This document shows, piece after piece, positions 1 through 5,483 of a stretch of 7,121 nt of DNA. The DNA is from Bryobacteraceae bacterium (lineage in GTDB: Bacteria; Acidobacteriota; Terriglobia; Bryobacterales; Bryobacteraceae): assembly GCA_019686145.1 (NCBI GenBank), contig JADGHK010000115.1:1-7121 (forward strand). Reading direction: 5' to 3'. The notes beneath the pieces are model-generated. The model did not search any database. It worked only from the letters and a program-made list of their open reading frames with translations, and had not been told where the DNA came from. The translations under genes and the position numbers were made by a program. Position 1 is the first letter of the stretch; each line of letters opens with the position of its first letter.

Positions 1-1212
1 AACACGCCCTCCTGGCGGCTGGCTCTCTTCCGCGAAGCGAATGACTGGTTTGCCGTCAATGCGCGGTTCACTTACTCGGGCGGCCGCCGCGACTTTGTGA
101 TAGACGAGTCCTTATTTGGGCAGAACCGGTTTGGGCCGAGCGACCGCCAGATCCTTGTGTTTGGGGACGCGCGCCGCCCGGTTACAACGGCCAACCTGAC
201 GTTCAGCCTCTTTCCTTCAGCGGCGGTTACTTTCACCAACCACACTGCGTTTCACCACACGAGAATGGAGGGGGACGCCTCCTATCAGGAGCTCGACAAC
301 CGGACGCTGGTGAGCAACTTCCTGAACTTCCAGTTCCTTGGCATTCGGTCCATTACGAACTCGACCGACGTTCAGTGGCGCGTCGTGAAGCGCCTGAGCT
401 TGTTTGGGGGGTATCGCTTCACCAACCGGAGGATCCGGTCGATCGAGCAGTTCTCATCCAATGGGTTTGAGGATGTGGTCAACGCTTCCCAGGAGAATAC
501 GCTGCATGCGGGCGTGGCGGGCTTCCGTCTGAAACCCGTCGAGCCGTTGACGGTAGTCATTGAGTCGGAGATCGGCCGGGCGGACCGGCCCTTCTACACG
601 ATCAGCGACCGGAACTACCATTCCCTGGGCGGCCGCGTGCAGTACAAGCGCGGCTCGCTGCTGCTGTCGGCCGCCACCCGGACGTTCTACAACACAAACT
701 CGGTGTCGCTCTCCTTCCATACGCAACGCTCGCGGAATTACTCGGCGAATGCGGCGTGGGCCCCTTCCCGCCGGTTTGCGTTCGACGCCAGTTACTCGAA
801 GATTCACCTCGACACCCTCACCGGGCTTGCGTACTTCGTCAACTTCCAGATGGTTACTGGAGACCGGTCTCTGTACGTCAGCAATCTCCACACCGGTAGC
901 GTTGGTGTGAACCTCGAATTGCCGGGCCGTATGGATCTGTATCTGGGATATACGCGAGTGCAGGACGTGGGCGACGGACGCTCACGCCCGGAGCTGGCGC
1001 CGCCGGCAGCGGGAAATGTGCCGGGATTCCTCGCGGCTGTACAGACCTTTCCACTCTCTTATCAGTCGCCGCTCGCGAGAATCTCCATTCCGTTCTTCAG
1101 CCGGCTGCGGCTCAACTTCGGTTATCAGTTTTATCACTACAAAGAGGACTTCTTCCGGTCACAGAACTACCGGGCGCACACTGGTTTCTCCAGCCTGCTC
1201 TGGTCGTTCTGA
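1..1212 (+). CDS. Outer-membrane beta-barrel protein, C-terminal part (5' end outside window)
   Basis: The frame is open from base 1 to a TGA at 1210-1212, giving 403 residues; the true start lies upstream of the window, and the internal GTG at 97 is not a convincing start. The protein is a long series of alternating polar/hydrophobic strands rich in aromatic residues, separated by short polar turns, for example LSLFGGYRFTNRR, FAFDASYSKIHL and MDLYLGYTRVQ. It ends in SSLLWSF; a terminal Phe on an amphipathic strand is the usual signal for outer-membrane insertion by the BAM machinery. No Cys is present and I see no TonB-plug or enzyme motif in the visible part. The strand pattern loosely resembles large porin-like barrels of the MtrB/PioB type, but that is an impression, not an identification. 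The next gene converges on it after 43 bp. Confidence 0.8.
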   Translation, partial: NTPSWRLALFREANDWFAVNARFTYSGGRRDFVIDESLFGQNRFGPSDRQILVFGDARRPVTTANLTFSLFPSAAVTFTNHTAFHHTRMEGDASYQELDNRTLVSNFLNFQFLGIRSITNSTDVQWRVVKRLSLFGGYRFTNRRIRSIEQFSSNGFEDVVNASQENTLHAGVAGFRLKPVEPLTVVIESEIGRADRPFYTISDRNYHSLGGRVQYKRGSLLLSAATRTFYNTNSVSLSFHTQRSRNYSANAAWAPSRRFAFDASYSKIHLDTLTGLAYFVNFQMVTGDRSLYVSNLHTGSVGVNLELPGRMDLYLGYTRVQDVGDGRSRPELAPPAAGNVPGFLAAVQTFPLSYQSPLARISIPFFSRLRLNFGYQFYHYKEDFFRSQNYRAHTGFSSLLWSF

Positions 1213-1255
1213 GTCTTTTAGATCAAAGACGCGCAGGAGTATGCCGGCCGTGCTG

Positions 1256-1633
1256 TTATCGCTCAACGGGCAGGCCCGCCTGCGTGTATGCGCGCCATCC
1301 GCCGTCAAGCGAAATCACGTTCTGATAGCCCATTTTCTGGAGCGCGTCGGCGGCAAGGGCGCTGCGGAATCCGCCTCCGCAATACAGGACCAGCACCTTG
1401 TTCTTGTCCGGTACTTTTGACTCGATATCCCGCTCGATAATTCCTTTGCTCAGGTGCATCGCCCCGGCGGCATGCCCGGCGTTCCATTCACTTTCTTCGC
1501 GGGTGTCGATCAGGATGTGATCGTCGCCGCGTTCCCGCATCTTCTTGTAGCCTTCAATGTCAATCTCCCGGATGCGGGACTTCGCGTCGTTGACAAGAGC
1601 TAAGAAACCGCTACTGTGCTGTTTCGGCTGCAT
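1256..1633 (-). CDS. Single-domain rhodanese-like sulfurtransferase
   Basis: This is a 125-residue cytoplasmic protein with one complete rhodanese domain. Family hallmarks are LIDTREESEWNAGHAAGAMH (residues 41-60) and the active-site loop CGGGFRS (residues 85-91), with Cys85 as the expected persulfide-carrying residue. The C-terminal GGWRAYTQAGLPV is also typical. Such proteins move sulfane sulfur from donors such as thiosulfate or a persulfide to an acceptor; the actual partner cannot be read from sequence. I chose the ATG at 1633 because GAGGTGAGGAG lies 4 nt upstream of it. The alternative GTG at 1645 adds four residues (MRSF) and would overlap the murQ stop by 4 bp (GTGA), but it has no good ribosome binding site. 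Either way it is tightly coupled to murQ and is probably the last gene of that operon. Confidence 0.9.
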   Translation of the reverse strand: MQPKQHSSGFLALVNDAKSRIREIDIEGYKKMRERGDDHILIDTREESEWNAGHAAGAMHLSKGIIERDIESKVPDKNKVLVLYCGGGFRSALAADALQKMGYQNVISLDGGWRAYTQAGLPVER

Positions 1634-1641
1634 GAAACTCC

Positions 1642-2580
1642 TCACCTCGCATTTCGGATTGCTTCCCGGACTCGTCCCTGGCTGCGCTCCAGCAGCCGTT
1701 CGGCTTCCTCGCGGCTCAGGCCGGTGCGAGCCATGACGATTGCCGTGCGGACGCTTTGGCCTGCCTCCTGGAGCAGCCGGGATGCGATCTGCTCATCGAC
1801 TTCCCCGGCCTTGGCGACGATCCGCCGCGCCCGATCCCTCAGTTTCTCATTTCGCGGCTGCACGTTCACCATCAAATTTCCGTACACATACCCAAGCCGG
1901 ATCATCGTGGCTGTGCTCAGCATGTTCAAGACCAGCTTCGTGGCCGTGCCCGCCTTCATGCGGGTGGATCCGGAGACGACTTCGGGTCCGGTGAGCGGGG
2001 CGATCGGGATGTCGACGGCGGCGGATAGGGCCGAGTTTGGGGTGCAGCTGATGCCGACCGTCACGGCGCCCAGTTCCCGTGCCTTCTTCACGGCGCCCAG
2101 GACGTACGGAGTACGCCCGCTCGCGGCGATTCCCACCAGGACGTCACCCGATTGGAAGCCGCGCTGGATCAAATCGGCAGCGCCCGATTGCGGGTCGTCC
2201 TCGGAGGCTTCCGTCGCGCGGGCGAGAGCTTTTTCGCCGCCGGCGATGATTCCCTGCACGAGATCGTAGGGTACGTCGAAGGTTGGCGGGCATTCGGCGG
2301 CATCCAGGACCCCAAGCCTGCCGCTGGTGCCAGCTCCAATGTAGAACAGCCGGCCGCCGGACCGGATCGCCGCGACGATCGCGTCGACGGCGCGGGCAAT
2401 CTGCGGAATTTCGGCCTGAACGGCTTCGGCCACCTTCCTGTCTTCGGAATTGATAACGGAAAGGATTCCAACTGTATCAAGGAGGTCGATGTCTGCGGAA
2501 GCGGGGTTGGGCTGCTCCGTCAGAAGACTGCCCAAGCGGACGGGTTCGGGTAGGGGGGCATCGGCGCGGGGATCGCTCAT
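1642..2580 (-). CDS. murQ: N-acetylmuramic acid 6-phosphate etherase
   Basis: This is a cytoplasmic enzyme of peptidoglycan recycling. It cleaves the D-lactyl ether of MurNAc-6-phosphate to give GlcNAc-6-phosphate and D-lactate. The protein has 312 residues, close to the family length of about 300. It has the SIS sugar-phosphate-binding fold, with GAGTSGRLGVLDAAECPPTF at residues 82-101, a second segment GIAASGRTPYVLGA, and the MurQ-specific GPEVVSGSTRMKAGTATK followed by GNLMVNVQPRNEKL. Glu96 (in ECPPTF) and Glu127 (in SEDD) have the same 31-residue spacing as the two catalytic glutamates I recall for E. coli MurQ (Glu83/Glu114). The C-terminus has a small helical segment (LSREEAERLLE...) usual for the family. 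The start is ATG at 2580, with a modest GAGAG 4 nt upstream. It sits between an Fe-S carrier gene and a rhodanese gene; no PTS transporter, AnmK kinase or MurR regulator is in the window. Confidence 0.95.
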   Translation of the reverse strand: MSDPRADAPLPEPVRLGSLLTEQPNPASADIDLLDTVGILSVINSEDRKVAEAVQAEIPQIARAVDAIVAAIRSGGRLFYIGAGTSGRLGVLDAAECPPTFDVPYDLVQGIIAGGEKALARATEASEDDPQSGAADLIQRGFQSGDVLVGIAASGRTPYVLGAVKKARELGAVTVGISCTPNSALSAAVDIPIAPLTGPEVVSGSTRMKAGTATKLVLNMLSTATMIRLGYVYGNLMVNVQPRNEKLRDRARRIVAKAGEVDEQIASRLLQEAGQSVRTAIVMARTGLSREEAERLLERSQGRVREAIRNAR

Positions 2581-2620
2581 TTGGCTCTCACGTTCGCGGA
2601 GATTGGACAGGGTGGAAGGT

Positions 2621-2663
2621 CAGGTTCGGAGAGACCTGGCGGGCGGCCAGAGATAGCCGCCCG
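2621..2663. other. Two adjacent hairpins between the Fe-S carrier and murQ
   Basis: The 97-bp gap holds two inverted repeats. CGGGCGGC (2640-2647) pairs with GCCGCCCG (2656-2663), giving an 8-bp GC stem with an 8-nt loop. CAGGT (2621-2625) pairs with ACCTG (2634-2638). Transcribed leftward from the Fe-S carrier gene, the GC-rich stem comes 14 nt after the stop codon. No T-run follows, so it is not a standard intrinsic terminator. It could be an mRNA 3'-end stabiliser, a weak terminator that partly uncouples murQ, or chance in GC-rich DNA. Confidence 0.4.
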
Positions 2664-2677
2664 TGATGAGAAACCTG

Positions 2678-3001
2678 TCAGGCGCTGAACGAGCTGCCGC
2701 AGCCGCAGGTGGATTTGACGTTTGGATTGTTGAACTTGAAGCCGGATCCTTCCAGCGTTTCGACGTAGTCGACTTCTGCTCCATCCAGGTAGAGCAGACT
2801 CGCCTGATCCACGAAAACCTTCAAGCCGTCGTAATTGTATGTTTTGTCGAGCATTCCAGGGTTGTTCTCAAACGCCATGGAGTAGCTGAAGCCCGAGCAG
2901 CCGCCGCCGACGACCGCGATCCGTAGCCCGGCAGGCTTCGGATCCTGGGTTTCCATGATCTCCCGAACCTTCGCCACGGCTTTTTCTGTGAGCTGAATCA
3001 T
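2678..3001 (-). CDS. erpA: A-type iron-sulfur cluster carrier/insertion protein (ErpA-like)
   Basis: This is a 107-residue cytoplasmic protein of the HesB/IscA family, which receives Fe-S clusters from a scaffold and inserts them into apo-proteins. The three conserved cluster-binding cysteines are present: Cys35 in VGGGCSGFSY, and Cys99 and Cys101 in the C-terminal STCGCGSSF. The tail LEGSGFKFNNPNVKSTCGCGSSFSA is closer to ErpA than to IscA or SufA, which usually end in ECGCGESF. The gene name rests on that recalled difference and is less sure than the family. The start is ATG at 3001, with GGGAG 8 nt upstream. A plausible promoter lies further upstream. No scaffold (IscU/SufU) or desulfurase gene is in the window, although a rhodanese lies two genes downstream on the same strand. 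Confidence 0.93.
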   Translation of the reverse strand: MIQLTEKAVAKVREIMETQDPKPAGLRIAVVGGGCSGFSYSMAFENNPGMLDKTYNYDGLKVFVDQASLLYLDGAEVDYVETLEGSGFKFNNPNVKSTCGCGSSFSA

Positions 3002-3042
3002 ATCTTATACTCCCTTGTGGTCGGGTCTAGTTGCAAGCTATC

Positions 3043-3072
3043 ATTGTACCAATAGCATCAAGCATTTGCCAG
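3043..3072 (-). promoter_or_regulatory. Putative sigma-70-type promoter for the Fe-S carrier gene
   Basis: Read on the - strand, CTGGCA (3072-3067; 4/6 to TTGACA) is followed by an 18-bp spacer and TACAAT (3048-3043; 5/6 to TATAAT). Transcription would begin near 3036, giving a leader of about 35 nt with the GGGAG ribosome binding site. The call rests on consensus match and position only. Confidence 0.45.
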
Positions 3073-3085
3073 CCTGGCCAGCCTG
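3068..3085. repeat. Tandem 9-bp repeat GCCAGCCTG x2
   Basis: Two exact copies of GCCAGCCTG lie head to tail at 3068-3076 and 3077-3085. The first copy overlaps the proposed -35 element of the Fe-S carrier promoter. GCCAGcCTGGC (3068-3078) is also a small inverted repeat. It could be an operator, but two 9-bp copies can arise by slippage. Confidence 0.6.
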
Positions 3086-3255
3086 CTTCTTCCGACCTCA
3101 TTTTCTTTGGATGAACTGCTCAGCGAATGGTTGCCAGGATCTGCTATCTTGAAGAGTATCGGCGGTTTCCGGCTCGTTTGATCCGAAGTGGACGAAGCGT
3201 AGACAGGTCCGCTACCAACTGAAACCCCAAGCCCCGCGGGCACGTCGTTGTAGGC

Positions 3256-3945
3256 ATGAATGGTCTGGGCGGCGTCATCCCCATTCCCGCGGTGGGCGAT
3301 ATCAGGATCGGTCCTCCGAGTGAGCGGATCGGTCAGGCAAAGACCAGAGTGGACTATCGGCACACCGAGGAAGCGGAGCTCGTCCAACGTATCCAGGCGA
3401 AGGACGAGATTGCCTTCCGTGAGATCGTGGATCGCTATCAGGCGAAGGTCTTCTCGATCATCTACGGGATTCTCCGCAATCACAATGACGCTGAGGACAT
3501 CGCCCAGCAAGTTTTCGCAAAAATCTACTTCTCCATCGGCAACTTCGATTTCCGAAGCTCGCTCCTCACCTGGATCTACAAGATCACTGTTAACGAATGT
3601 TACGATTACCTTCGTAAGAAGAAGGTCCGCAAGCTGGTCTACGAGAGCGACTTCTCGGAAGAAGACACCCTGCGGATGGAGAACTCCGAGCAGCACAGCG
3701 AAAAGGTGTCGATGGACACCACGCTGGCGCAGCGGGACCTGATCCTGAAGCTGCTGTCGAAGGTTTCAGAAGAAGACCGGACGTTGATGATGCTCAAGGA
3801 AGTGGAAGGTCATTCCGTTGAAGAGCTAGCGGAAATGACAGGAATGAACGAGAATACCATTAAGGTTAAGCTCTTCCGCGCGCGCCAGAAGCTGTTGAAG
3901 GCTGCGCAGCGGCTAACAAGAGGGTCCGGTACACTCGCCGGCTAG
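3256..3945 (+). CDS. ECF-type RNA polymerase sigma factor
   Basis: This 229-residue protein has the two conserved sigma domains and no others. Region 2 spans about residues 38-125, with AFREIVDRYQAKVFSIIYGIL, the core-polymerase-binding NDAEDIAQQVFAKIY (77-91) and a basic DNA-melting segment ending DYLRKKKVRK. Region 4 spans about residues 162-217, with the helix-turn-helix GHSVEELAEMTGMNENTIKVKLFRARQKL that reads the -35 element. The ATG at 3256 is the first possible start after an in-frame TGA at 3220; its ribosome binding site is weak (GTAGG). The first 31 residues (Gly/Pro/Ile-rich) precede the conserved core, so the GTG at 3349 (residue 32) is an alternative start. The anti-sigma gene follows 118 bp downstream on the same strand, so membrane sequestration is the likely control. 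Confidence 0.95.
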   Translation: MNGLGGVIPIPAVGDIRIGPPSERIGQAKTRVDYRHTEEAELVQRIQAKDEIAFREIVDRYQAKVFSIIYGILRNHNDAEDIAQQVFAKIYFSIGNFDFRSSLLTWIYKITVNECYDYLRKKKVRKLVYESDFSEEDTLRMENSEQHSEKVSMDTTLAQRDLILKLLSKVSEEDRTLMMLKEVEGHSVEELAEMTGMNENTIKVKLFRARQKLLKAAQRLTRGSGTLAG

Positions 3946-3982
3946 CCCTGGTAGTCCCCCACGAAGCGGACGAGCGCTCTTC

Positions 3983-3991
3983 TGATATAAA
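3983..3991 (+). promoter_or_regulatory. Possible extended -10 promoter before the anti-sigma gene
   Basis: TGATATAAA matches an extended -10 (TGn plus TATAAA, 5/6 to TATAAT) in the 118-bp gap after the sigma gene. No recognisable -35 lies 16-18 bp upstream (GAAGCG at 3963-3968), which extended -10 promoters can tolerate. If used, it would give the anti-sigma and its partner a supply independent of the sigma promoter. The evidence is one short motif. Confidence 0.3.
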
Positions 3992-4063
3992 GTTTGCCAG
4001 GAGGGTGCAAGAGATCCGCAAGTGGGATTGAGTCGGATTGGATGATAACTCGAGGGAAGAAGC

Positions 4064-4534
4064 ATGCACCAGCCGATCAAAGATGGACTTGAGGAATACC
4101 TGAGCGGCGAAGCAGATGGTTCAGCACTCCAGCAGTTCCATGCCCACCTGAGAGAATGCGAACCCTGCCGCAAAGAGGTTGAGCTGCTCTACGAGCAAAA
4201 ACTCCTGTTCCGCTCGCTCCGTCCACCTCGCCCAGTCGCTCCAGCGCCGGGTTTCTACGCCCGCGTGATGGAGCGCATTGAGGCGCAGCAAATGCGCCCG
4301 TCGTTCTGGTCTGATTTACTGGAGCCAGTCTTTGCCAGGCGTTTGATGTACTCCTCGGCGATCCTCCTGGTCCTCCTGGGCACGTACATGTGGTCGACCG
4401 AGTCCAACTCTCCGTTCTACAACCCGGGACCCGAAGCTATCCTGGCAAGTGATGACTCCTCTGAAAGCTTCGGCGTTGACCTGGAGCGGGATCGCGAGAA
4501 GATTCTCGTGAGACTGACTACCTATTCTGAGTAA
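4064..4534 (+). CDS. Membrane-anchored zinc-finger (zf-HC2/ZAS) anti-sigma factor
   Basis: This 156-residue single-pass protein carries the ZAS metal site H-x3-C-x2-C (His28, Cys32, Cys35 in HAHLRECEPC) near the N-terminus. The site is preceded by the helix LEEYLSGEADGSALQQF that usually contacts the sigma factor. A proline-rich linker (about 53-63) and an amphipathic stretch lead to one membrane segment at about 95-110 (MYSSAILLVLLGTYMW). The last 46 residues are acidic and polar, and would be periplasmic. It is expected to hold the upstream ECF sigma at the membrane and release it on an envelope signal. The ATG at 4064 has GAGGGAAG 4 nt upstream. The next gene starts 7 bp after its stop, so the two are almost certainly cotranslated. 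The cognate sigma assignment comes from gene order. Confidence 0.9.
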   Translation: MHQPIKDGLEEYLSGEADGSALQQFHAHLRECEPCRKEVELLYEQKLLFRSLRPPRPVAPAPGFYARVMERIEAQQMRPSFWSDLLEPVFARRLMYSSAILLVLLGTYMWSTESNSPFYNPGPEAILASDDSSESFGVDLERDREKILVRLTTYSE

Positions 4535-4541
4535 GACGTCC

Positions 4542-4934
4542 GTGGCAACGATGACCTTATACAGGGCGGGATGGCGCAACCCGAGAACACTCTCGATCCT
4601 GCTCCTCGTCTTCCTTTGCGGCGCGATCACAGGCGCCCTTACGCTACGGCTTGCATACGGCAACCCTCCTCCCCGTCTTGGCCCCTACTGGAAAGAAGGC
4701 GGCCGTGAAATCTCCTTACAGAAGTGGAAGCGTGAGCTGGACCTTACGCCCGATCAGGCAGCCGAGATCGAGATCATCCTGGATGATTTCGTGATGTACT
4801 ACGACATGCTGCAGGCGCAGATGGATGACGTGCGCGCAAGCGGCAAGGCCAAGATCATGCAGATCTTGAAGGAAAATCAGCGCGCAAAGTTTGAGAAGAT
4901 GCTGTCCGAGCTGCAGTCTAAGCAGATTCGCTAA
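4542..4934 (+). CDS. Membrane-anchored Spy/CpxP/CnrX-like helical protein, probable stress sensor
   Basis: This is a 130-residue protein. An N-terminal membrane segment at about 16-39 (TLSILLLVFLCGAITGALTL) has a positively charged side (R8, R12, R15) that puts the rest in the periplasm. The exported part has the two hallmark helices of Spy/CpxP/metal-resistance proteins: LDLTPDQAAEIEIILDD (66-82, an LTxxQ motif) and ILKENQRAKFEKML (108-121), joined by a Met-rich helix. No cleavage site is obvious, so an uncleaved anchor is likely. The position directly after an ECF sigma and its anti-sigma recalls the CnrH/CnrY/CnrX set, where CnrX is the periplasmic metal sensor. This protein has no His at all, so a CnrX-type His metal site is absent. 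The start is the GTG at 4542 or the ATG at 4551; neither has a clear ribosome binding site. Confidence 0.8.
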   Translation: MATMTLYRAGWRNPRTLSILLLVFLCGAITGALTLRLAYGNPPPRLGPYWKEGGREISLQKWKRELDLTPDQAAEIEIILDDFVMYYDMLQAQMDDVRASGKAKIMQILKENQRAKFEKMLSELQSKQIR

Positions 4935-4953
4935 CCTCAGTTGAAGCCTTCCA

Positions 4954-4982
4954 TTGATGTTGTGCGAGGTTGGTGCTAGACT
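4954..4982 (+). promoter_or_regulatory. Sigma-70-type promoter with extended -10, upstream of the leader RNA
   Basis: TTGATG (4954-4959; 4/6) is followed by exactly 17 bp and TAGACT (4977-4982; 4/6), with TGC directly before the -10 (extended -10). The expected transcription start is about 4989-4990, which falls at the foot of the first RNA stem. It begins 19 bp after the stop of the preceding gene. The call rests on consensus only. Confidence 0.55.
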
Positions 4983-4988
4983 AAAAGC

Positions 4989-5116
4989 GACGTGGACTGA
5001 TTTAGGGATCGCGCGATCCCTGCTACTTGCAACCACGTAAAAAAGTGCTAAAGGCGAGTCGGTCTTCGAGGAATTTCAAACCCTGTGGCCTTTAGCCGCA
5101 GGGTTTTTGTTTTTTC
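4989..5116 (+). ncRNA. Putative structured leader RNA/attenuator or terminated small RNA
   Basis: About 127 nt lie between a promoter-like sequence and a strong terminator, with three nested or competing pairings. (a) ACGTGG (4990-4995) pairs with CCACGT (5033-5038). (b) Inside it is the perfect palindrome AGGGATCGCGCGATCCCT (5004-5021), which can fold as a 7-bp stem with a GCGC loop. (c) GCTAAAGGC (5047-5055) is fully complementary to GCCTTTAGC (5088-5096), the loop plus the two innermost pairs of the terminator. Pairing (c) would disturb terminator folding, as an antiterminator does. The ribosome binding site of the 100-residue gene lies 22 nt past the terminator, so a cis-acting attenuator is the simplest reading. 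A free small RNA that ends at the terminator is the alternative. I do not recognise a known riboswitch class. Confidence 0.5.
5078..5115 (+). terminator. Strong intrinsic terminator
   Basis: AAACCCTGTGGC (5078-5089) pairs with GCCGCAGGGTTT (5095-5106) to give a 12-bp stem with one G-T wobble and a 5-nt loop CTTTA. A T-rich tract, TTTTTGTTTTTT, ends at 5115. This is a textbook rho-independent terminator on the + strand. It can end the leader RNA and would also stop readthrough from the sigma/anti-sigma operon upstream. Confidence 0.9.
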
Positions 5117-5149
5117 TGCGAAACGCTCGCCCCTTCAAAGGAGAGTGGT

Positions 5150-5452
5150 ATGAGTGTTTCGTGGACCTCAGTGTGTCCCGTTCCGTCTCTCGGTGGTGCT
5201 GAAGGGGAGTTAGTTTCGGTGCGGGTTCGTGTGGAACCTCGTCTCCTGGAAGAACTCCTCGAAGCCCTGGCGACGGTTTCCTTCCCGATTAACCCGCAAA
5301 TCCACCATCACCTCGGCCCCAAGACCCTGGTTGATTTCCCCGCATACTCCCAGCGTCTGAACGAAGTTCGGGAAGCGCTGGCTTTGCATGGATTCGATCC
5401 TGAGTGCGTCGAAGTGCGCACCATGCTCGAAGCCTTGACGAACAGCGACTAG
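5150..5452 (+). CDS. Uncharacterised 100-residue protein upstream of addB-like gene
   Basis: I do not recognise this protein. The start is secure: ATG at 5150 with AAAGGAG (5137-5143) at 6-nt spacing, the best ribosome binding site in the window. The stop is TAG at 5450-5452. There is no signal peptide or membrane segment. After a flexible Gly/Ser-containing first 20 residues come a strand (LVSVRVRVEP, 21-30), an amphipathic helix (RLLEELLEALATV, 31-43), a segment with a His triplet (NPQIHHHLG, 48-56), a strand (TLVDFPAY, 59-66), a second helix (SQRLNEVREALALHGF, 67-82) and an ending VEVRTMLEAL. Strand-helix-strand-strand-helix order suggests a small ferredoxin-like or ACT-like alpha/beta fold, which is only an inference. 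The intrinsic terminator lies 35 nt upstream and an AddB-like gene 31 bp downstream, so it is probably cotranscribed with the latter and controlled by the leader. Confidence 0.8.
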   Translation: MSVSWTSVCPVPSLGGAEGELVSVRVRVEPRLLEELLEALATVSFPINPQIHHHLGPKTLVDFPAYSQRLNEVREALALHGFDPECVEVRTMLEALTNSD

Positions 5453-5483
5453 GGGCCGTCGAAGACACAGGTTATCCTGGTAG

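Noticed and set aside
1213..1230. GTCTTT/AAAGAC hairpin between the convergent barrel and rhodanese genes as a terminator
   Set aside because: Six mostly A-T pairs with no T-tract following; too weak to call a terminator on either strand.
1616..2269. 217-codon open frame on the + strand opposite murQ
   Set aside because: murQ on the other strand is unambiguous; this frame is its complement with no family resemblance.
3131..3159. TTGCCA-N17-GAGTAT as a promoter for the sigma factor gene
   Set aside because: The -35 is good (5/6) but the -10 matches only 3/6. An ECF sigma operon may also be autoregulated from a non-sigma-70 promoter, so I left it out.
3058..3696. 212-codon open frame on the - strand across the sigma factor gene
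   Set aside because: It lies antisense to a clear ECF sigma gene, has no recognisable domain, and is a typical high-GC antisense shadow.
3998..4031. AGGAGG followed by GTG and an 8-codon frame in the sigma/anti-sigma gap
   Set aside because: The ribosome binding site abuts the GTG with no spacing, and the frame is too short to support as a gene.
4989..5116. Assignment of the leader to 6S RNA, T-box, c-di-GMP or guanidine riboswitch
   Set aside because: I looked for their conserved cores (long closing stem with central bubble; T-box AGGGTGG; c-di-GMP CGCAAAG core; guanidine ACGR hairpins) and did not find them.
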